DNA from: a virus
Strand: one strand, 5' to 3'
DNA: 64,000 bases
Virus record (IMG/VR): IMGVR_UViG_3300042879_006196
Coordinates: 62,001-126,000 of that record
The notes beneath the pieces were generated by a model that saw only the letters and a program-made list of their open reading frames with translations, was not told the DNA's origin and searched no databases. How positions within the stretch are numbered: the first letter of the stretch is position 1; each line of letters starts with the position of its first letter. This document shows, in pieces, positions 59,702-64,000 of this stretch. Made by a program: the position numbers and the translations under genes.

Positions 59702-60531
59702 AAGGAGAATCTTTTTTTATTCTTGAGAAGCTTTACGAGTTGACAGAAGGTAAAAAGATTGAAATTAACCCAGAGAAAATTAATCCGTTTTCACTTTTTG
59801 GAAATGTGGATTACTATGTATTTTTTGATCCAGATAAAGAAACTATTGAGTCAATTAATTTCAATAACTTCATTTTGTGTTTCATGGACAAAAATGTTGA
59901 TTTGAGGTTAGATTACATTAAGCGCATAAAGCAAATATCCACTATCAAAACATTTGATCCAATACCAACTACAGATTTTCAAACATTGAAAGAAATTTTT
60001 CCAAATATTACTCAGCCAAATTCTTTGCCAAGTAAAAAAGGAAACTTAAAATATAACGGATCAAAACAAAATTATGAGTGGTTTGACTTATGCTTAATAA
60101 ACGATTTATATTCTTTTGATGATCAAAAAATTTACCAATTAGTTTTTGATTCATATTTTGATATATGGAGATTTACAGATGATTTGTGGTGTGGAAGCAC
60201 AAAATGCTTATCGCAGATTAGATATATTAATGAAAAGAATTTTGAAGATTATTTTAATAGAATAAGAGAAACTTCAAAAGATTATATTGAACTAATACAA
60301 ACACAATCTAAAAACTTCTACTTGCACAAACAAGCGTACAGCTCTACATCAATTACAAATGAATTTAGATTCAGTAAAATAAGAGAAAAATTAATTTTAT
60401 TAAAACCAAATTCAGAAAATTTTGTATTAAGTTTATTTGAAGAATGTTTAAAAAATGTAAGATTAGGTTCAAACCCGAAATTAGAAATGATAAAACTTTT
60501 TTTCAAATTTAAACAAAATGTATCAAAATGA
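59683..60531 (+). CDS. Possible clamp-loader delta subunit
   Basis: 282 aa, overlapping dnaN. NYILEGESFFILEKLYELTE resembles the start of HolA (delta), and VDLRLDYIKRIKQISTIKTF then DPIPTTDFQTLKEIFP matches the delta pattern 'lDkR.k..k.lk....v..f.pl....l..w'. No Walker A, as expected for delta. It would open the clamp. The assignment rests on these segments and on position. Confidence 0.5.
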   Translation: MSNYILEGESFFILEKLYELTEGKKIEINPEKINPFSLFGNVDYYVFFDPDKETIESINFNNFILCFMDKNVDLRLDYIKRIKQISTIKTFDPIPTTDFQTLKEIFPNITQPNSLPSKKGNLKYNGSKQNYEWFDLCLINDLYSFDDQKIYQLVFDSYFDIWRFTDDLWCGSTKCLSQIRYINEKNFEDYFNRIRETSKDYIELIQTQSKNFYLHKQAYSSTSITNEFRFSKIREKLILLKPNSENFVLSLFEECLKNVRLGSNPKLEMIKLFFKFKQNVSK

Positions 60532-61072
60532 CTATTTACATATAGATTCTTTAGTAGCTAAAGTTAAAGAAAACAACACAGACGCACTGTGGGAGCTTTT
60601 TGACTTCTACAAGCCAATAATTAATGTGTGCGTGAATAAAGTACACTCAAAATATAAAACCGTTGAAAAGGATGATTTATTTTCAGAATGTATTTTCATT
60701 TTCAAAGACTTATGTATGAAATATGAAAAAGATAAGTGTTATTTTTCTTATTATTTAGATACAAGGCTTCAGCCATACTTAGTTTCAAAAGTAAAATCAA
60801 AATATATAGATAAAATTAACATTGTCACACTTAATGAGCATGAGCACTACGATCAAGAGGAATTTCTTGGTTATTTTGATGGCAATCCAGTGTTAGAAAA
60901 AGCAATCAATAGCCTACCAGAAAAAACTAAACATATTATTGACTTATTTTACTTCAAGAATCTAACACAATCTGAATGTGCGGTTGTGTTGAAAATTTCT
61001 CAACCAGCATTTAACAAAAAACTTCATAAGGCTTTGGAAATTTTAAGAAAAAATATGGAAAAAGAGTTATAA
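60518..61072 (+). CDS. RNA polymerase sigma factor, second
   Basis: 184 aa. Region 2: NNTDALWELFDFYKPIINVC then KDDLFSECIFIFKDLCMKYE; region 4: SLPEKTKHIIDLFYFKNLTQ and SECAVVLKISQPAFNKKLHK. It has the small two-domain layout of group 4 or phage sigma factors. A copy of the octamer encodes NLTQSEC in region 4. Placed at the end of the replication operon, fitting a switch to later transcription. Confidence 0.85.
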   Translation: MYQNDYLHIDSLVAKVKENNTDALWELFDFYKPIINVCVNKVHSKYKTVEKDDLFSECIFIFKDLCMKYEKDKCYFSYYLDTRLQPYLVSKVKSKYIDKINIVTLNEHEHYDQEEFLGYFDGNPVLEKAINSLPEKTKHIIDLFYFKNLTQSECAVVLKISQPAFNKKLHKALEILRKNMEKEL

Positions 61073-61110
61073 AAAGTAATCCCAGAAATTACTATGTATT
61101 AAGGGTCATT

Positions 61111-61836
61111 ATGAATTCTGCAGATTTCGAAATTTTTTACAACTGGAACAACTCAAACAAAACAAACGACAAAATCCAATTCCGTACCATTCAGTCTAGA
61201 ATGTTACCATTACTTGAAAGAAAAGCTTTCACCAACTCTGAGATTGAAGAAATTCTGATTGCAGAGGGCTACAAGGAATCTTTGGTTAAAGAAGCTTTAA
61301 AAATCACTAACACTAAAGTTGCCTCTGAGCAAGAAGTGGAAATGAATGTTGAGGCAGCCAATGGAGTTCCCAAAAAATACTCAGACATTTCGCATAAGTT
61401 TGAAAGAGTTTTGCAAGCACATGGTCCAAGAAAGTTTGTGAAACTTATGACACAAGGCGAAAGCCCTCTGCTTAAAGTTTCTAGAAAGGAGCTTGAGACT
61501 TTTCAAAAAATTGCTGATGTAGCTTATGAAAATCCAGTGCAATTGCAAACTTTGCATGCATTTATGCAACCTTCCATAATTTCAGAACTTGCAGAAAACG
61601 TGTGTAGGGCAAGAAAAATTGCTCAAAAATGTACAGTTACTAAAGTTGCAAGTGGTAAATTCCAAATTTCACACAATGGCAAAAAAGTAGAAGCATCTAT
61701 CAAGCCTGTTGATTCAACGAGTGATAAATTTGCAAAATCAAATTATGGCGCATTTGGTTTTCCTGACGAATATGTAATACTTGCATACGAGCATAATTCT
61801 CCATATTCACAAATTAAAAAAGATTTAGGTCTTTAA
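61111..61836 (+). CDS. Hypothetical protein (241 aa)
   Basis: AAGGG SD before ATG. Helical N-terminal third (FTNSEIEEILIAEGYKESLV), middle helical domain, beta-rich C-terminal part (KVASGKFQISHNGKKVEASI) ending FPDEYVILAYEHNSPYSQIK. No family recognised. A weak hairpin AGGCT/AGCCT (61851-61871) follows it. Confidence 0.6.
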   Translation: MNSADFEIFYNWNNSNKTNDKIQFRTIQSRMLPLLERKAFTNSEIEEILIAEGYKESLVKEALKITNTKVASEQEVEMNVEAANGVPKKYSDISHKFERVLQAHGPRKFVKLMTQGESPLLKVSRKELETFQKIADVAYENPVQLQTLHAFMQPSIISELAENVCRARKIAQKCTVTKVASGKFQISHNGKKVEASIKPVDSTSDKFAKSNYGAFGFPDEYVILAYEHNSPYSQIKKDLGL

Positions 61837-61871
61837 TTTTTCTTTTATATAGGCTGATTTTTAATTAGCCT

Positions 61872-63200
61872 GTGTGAACTACCCAAGGGCTAAAGACCCT
61901 TGGGCTTCAAGTTTCACAGCCTCTGCTACTGCAGACGACTCCACTTGTTTTTGTTTTATATCCGAATTAGTTCCTAACCCAGATAGATTGTTTAAACCTT
62001 GGATGAGAATATTTTTACTTGCATTTACATCTCTGTCGTGTGTTGTTCCACAAGACACACAAATCCATTCTCTGTCTTTCAAGGTCAATTCTTGATTTAT
62101 CCAATGGCAACTATTACACATTTTACTGCTTGGAAAGAATCTGTCTATTTTAACAATAGTTTTATCATTCCAAGATGCTTTATATGAAAGCATATCGTAA
62201 AATATTCCTAATCCAACATCTGAAATAGATAATGCTAATTTATGATTTTTCATCATGTTTTTTACAGCCAAGTCTTCTACGCAAATAACATCGTGATTTT
62301 TGATTATATCTGTGGATACTTTATGTAAATTGTCTTTCCTTCTGTTTGCTACTTTTTCATGGATTGTAGCTACTATTTTTCTTTGTCTTTCTTTCTGACC
62401 ACTTCCTTTCATTTTTTTTGAAAGTTGCCTTTGTTCGTATTTTAGTTTGCTTAATGATTTCCTTAAACACTTAATATTTTTGTATTTAGTTCCATTACTA
62501 AGAATCGCTAAATCTTTCAATCCTGTATCAATTCCTACAGATGAATTTGTTTTCTCTAATTCTGGATGTTCTACTTCACAAGTTATCGAAATATAATATT
62601 TTCCTGTTGTTGTTTTAGTTATTGTTCCATTAAGAATCCTTCCTTTTATTGGTCGATGAATTACGATTTCTATGCCTTTTTTAAACTTGGGAATAGACAA
62701 TTTTCCATCTTCGATGGCTAAAGACTGAGGAACATGAAACGATTGTTTACCATTCTTTTTCTTATATCTTGGGAACTTTGCTAGTTTTCTGAAAAACCTA
62801 TTGTATGCAATGTCTAAGTTTTTTAAAGCAGATTGTAGTGATTGTGAATTAACTTCTTTCAACCAAACTAAATTTTTTTTTAATTCTGTTAAAGAAGAAG
62901 CATTATCATAATAATTTAATGAATTTCCATTATTAAGATATTCTTCTTGTCGTTCGTTTAGAAATCTATTAAACACAAATCTCATACACCCAAAATGCTT
63001 CGCAAGAAGCATTTCTTGATTCTTTGTTGGATGTATCCTATATTTATATGATTTGTGTATAGTTTTCATCTATAATATAATATACAAGATATTTTATGCA
63101 ACTACCTTTTTTTTGATAATTTTTCAAAAAAATTGTGTAATATATTTATAATGAGCATTCATCCCAGCGGCTAAAGACCACTGGGTTTTCTGCTCACGAT
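61872..63200 (-). mobile_element. IS200/IS605-type element with tnpB only
   Basis: A minus-strand tnpB is flanked by two related subterminal hairpins: CCCAAGGG-CTAAAGA-CCCTTGGG (61882-61904, right end) and CCCAGCGG-CTAAAGA-CCACTGGG (63163-63185, left end), with the same loop. Such imperfect palindromes near each end are the hallmark of the family. No tnpA is present, so movement needs a transposase in trans. Exact tips cannot be set by eye; boundaries are approximate. Confidence 0.8.
61879..63069 (-). CDS. tnpB: TnpB RNA-guided nuclease (IS605 OrfB family)
   Basis: 396 aa, typical length. YKYRIHPTKNQEMLLAKHFG start; RuvC-I SVGIDTGLKDLAIL; RuvC-II VICVEDLAVKNMM; zinc ribbon CNSCHW...CVSCG and RuvC-III THDRDVNASKNI. 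All three catalytic acidic residues appear present, so it may be active. The last codons and stop lie within the right-end hairpin, as expected if the omega-RNA is made from the 3' end. TnpB cuts DNA matching its guide and helps keep the element. Confidence 0.93.
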   Translation of the reverse strand: MKTIHKSYKYRIHPTKNQEMLLAKHFGCMRFVFNRFLNERQEEYLNNGNSLNYYDNASSLTELKKNLVWLKEVNSQSLQSALKNLDIAYNRFFRKLAKFPRYKKKNGKQSFHVPQSLAIEDGKLSIPKFKKGIEIVIHRPIKGRILNGTITKTTTGKYYISITCEVEHPELEKTNSSVGIDTGLKDLAILSNGTKYKNIKCLRKSLSKLKYEQRQLSKKMKGSGQKERQRKIVATIHEKVANRRKDNLHKVSTDIIKNHDVICVEDLAVKNMMKNHKLALSISDVGLGIFYDMLSYKASWNDKTIVKIDRFFPSSKMCNSCHWINQELTLKDREWICVSCGTTHDRDVNASKNILIQGLNNLSGLGTNSDIKQKQVESSAVAEAVKLEAQGSLALG

Positions 63201-63218
63201 TTAATGTATAAATTTATT

Positions 63219-63926
63219 ATGTCACAAAACGATACCCAAGCAATTACTCCAATCATAGATAACATTATTTTAGATGATTCTGTTGCTCATAATGTTGATG
63301 ATATTGAAAATTCTTCTATAGTTTTGTTCAGTACTTTAAAATCTGATGCTAAACCTTTAAAGCCTTTTAAGCTAAATACATCAGGAATTGACTACCCACA
63401 AATGTATGCACCAAAATGCGCAATTTGTAATTCGCCTCACAGAACTTTATTAGAGCATGTGTATTTAGATTGTGGCAAAAAAGTAAATACAACAATAAAG
63501 TTTTTTGAAGATCATTATTCTGCAAAACTTAACTGGGCTCAAGTAAAACAACATGTAAAATATCACTGCGATTTCAATAAAATTGAAACCCCAGGATTAT
63601 TAGATTATGAAGGCAGAGAAGAAGAACTTTCGAGATGGAAATATCGTGAGTTTGAATTAGTTCTCACTGCTCTCATGGTTGAACTGAATGATGTAAGGGG
63701 CATAAATGCAAAAACTGCTGATGAAATTTTAAAAAGATCTGCTATGATCGAAAAACTTACAAGACAGCTAATGCTTGTAAAAGAAAAAAGAGATGATAGT
63801 TCTGGTCTAATGCCAAATGTTTTTGAAGTACTTTTAGAATTGCATGATCAAATGGTTAATGATGAAGATAAAAGATTAATCAGAGAAAAAGGGCGTGATT
63901 TAAGACAAATGTTGGATAGGGCATGA
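63219..63926 (+). CDS. Hypothetical protein, possible small terminase or DNA-binding protein
   Basis: 235 aa from ATG 63219; ATGTATAAATTTATT before it holds a TGTATAAA box 6 nt away, so the upstream ATG 63204 is unlikely. PKCAICNSPHRTLLEHVYLD and HVKYHCDF could bind zinc; the C-terminal half is helical (TADEILKRSAMIEKLTRQLM). Size and the following overlapping gene would fit a packaging pair, but no terminase motif is visible. Confidence 0.45.
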   Translation: MSQNDTQAITPIIDNIILDDSVAHNVDDIENSSIVLFSTLKSDAKPLKPFKLNTSGIDYPQMYAPKCAICNSPHRTLLEHVYLDCGKKVNTTIKFFEDHYSAKLNWAQVKQHVKYHCDFNKIETPGLLDYEGREEELSRWKYREFELVLTALMVELNDVRGINAKTADEILKRSAMIEKLTRQLMLVKEKRDDSSGLMPNVFEVLLELHDQMVNDEDKRLIREKGRDLRQMLDRA

Positions 63927-64000
63927 GCAAAAATCTTAAAAATAAGCAGGCAATTGAACATAAAGAAAAAATGCACCGAGATGCAGCAAAGCTAGATCAG
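63923..64000 (+). CDS. Start of a gene cut by the window edge
   Basis: ATG 63923 overlaps the previous stop (ATGA) and 26 codons are open to the edge (MSKNLKNKQAIEHKEKMHRD). Too short to assign. Overlap implies co-translation with the gene before it. Confidence 0.5.
   Translation, partial: MSKNLKNKQAIEHKEKMHRDAAKLDQ

Noticed and set aside
1-64000. Stop-codon reassignment
   Set aside because: TAA, TAG and TGA each end well-defined genes, and the recognisable enzymes contain no internal stops.
1-64000. Lysogeny module
   Set aside because: No integrase, attachment site or CI-like repressor is recognisable; the recurring octamer could be a stoperator, but this alone does not show lysogeny.

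Overview
The window is part of a large, AT-rich, double-stranded DNA tailed-phage genome. The evidence is dense, mostly overlapping genes, a nearly complete phage-encoded replication apparatus, two sigma factors, class I ribonucleotide reductase, three tRNAs, a phage copy of ribosomal protein bS21, probable virion proteins and many small genes of unknown function. The code is standard: TGG encodes Trp, and TAA, TAG and TGA all serve as stops. Genes inside operons often have clear Shine-Dalgarno sites (for example 9976, 25810, 27349, 46626, 55613), so the host uses ordinary anti-SD pairing. A SigH-like sigma factor, a SpoVS-like protein and a LolA-like secreted protein hint at a non-model host lineage, but I cannot name it.

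Layout. (1) 1-6.2 kb: an accessory array of small genes. Nearly every spacer repeats one cassette: a GC-rich terminator-like element, a T-run, the conserved block TTTCCAGGTTTAACA, then TATAAT only 4-5 nt before the start codon, which predicts leaderless mRNAs. (2) 6.1-6.9 kb: the only long gene-poor stretch, with G-tracts, nine tandem 14-bp CACAATCT iterons and AT-rich DNA; this is the best candidate origin or control region. (3) 6.9-14.6 kb: three tandem paralogues with C-terminal 23-residue repeats, an initiator-like tRNA-Met, tRNA-Glu, a LolA-like protein and two proteins sharing an N-terminal tag. (4) 14.6-23 kb: mixed strands, with a zincin/CCA-adding enzyme/HD fusion, a Fe/Mn superoxide dismutase and tagged proteins of probable virion type. 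(5) 23-33.4 kb: mostly minus strand, with a Dps-like protein, a glycosyltransferase, bS21, GMP reductase, structural proteins, a PD-(D/E)XK nuclease and a RusA-like resolvase. (6) 33.4-61.8 kb: a long plus-strand replication and nucleotide operon: split SbcC with SbcD, Ycf46-like AAA+, helicase loader, DnaB, split DnaG, DnaE, SSB-like, RecA, RecJ, SpoVS-like, NrdB/NrdA, MazG, clamp loader, clamp, delta-like subunit and sigma factors. (7) 61.8-63.2 kb: an IS200/IS605-type TnpB element with paired subterminal hairpins. (8) From 63.2 kb: the start of the next operon, truncated by the window edge.

Three ideas tie the window together. First, the octamer CACAATCT is strongly over-represented: in iterons, in most array promoters, overlapping the start of five 'MWY' genes, and scattered in coding DNA. 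Second, -10-like hexamers lie 4-8 nt before many start codons throughout, so leaderless initiation appears widespread; the phage also encodes an initiator-like tRNA and bS21, both of which act at translation initiation. Third, two normally single proteins, SbcC and DnaG, are each divided between separate genes.
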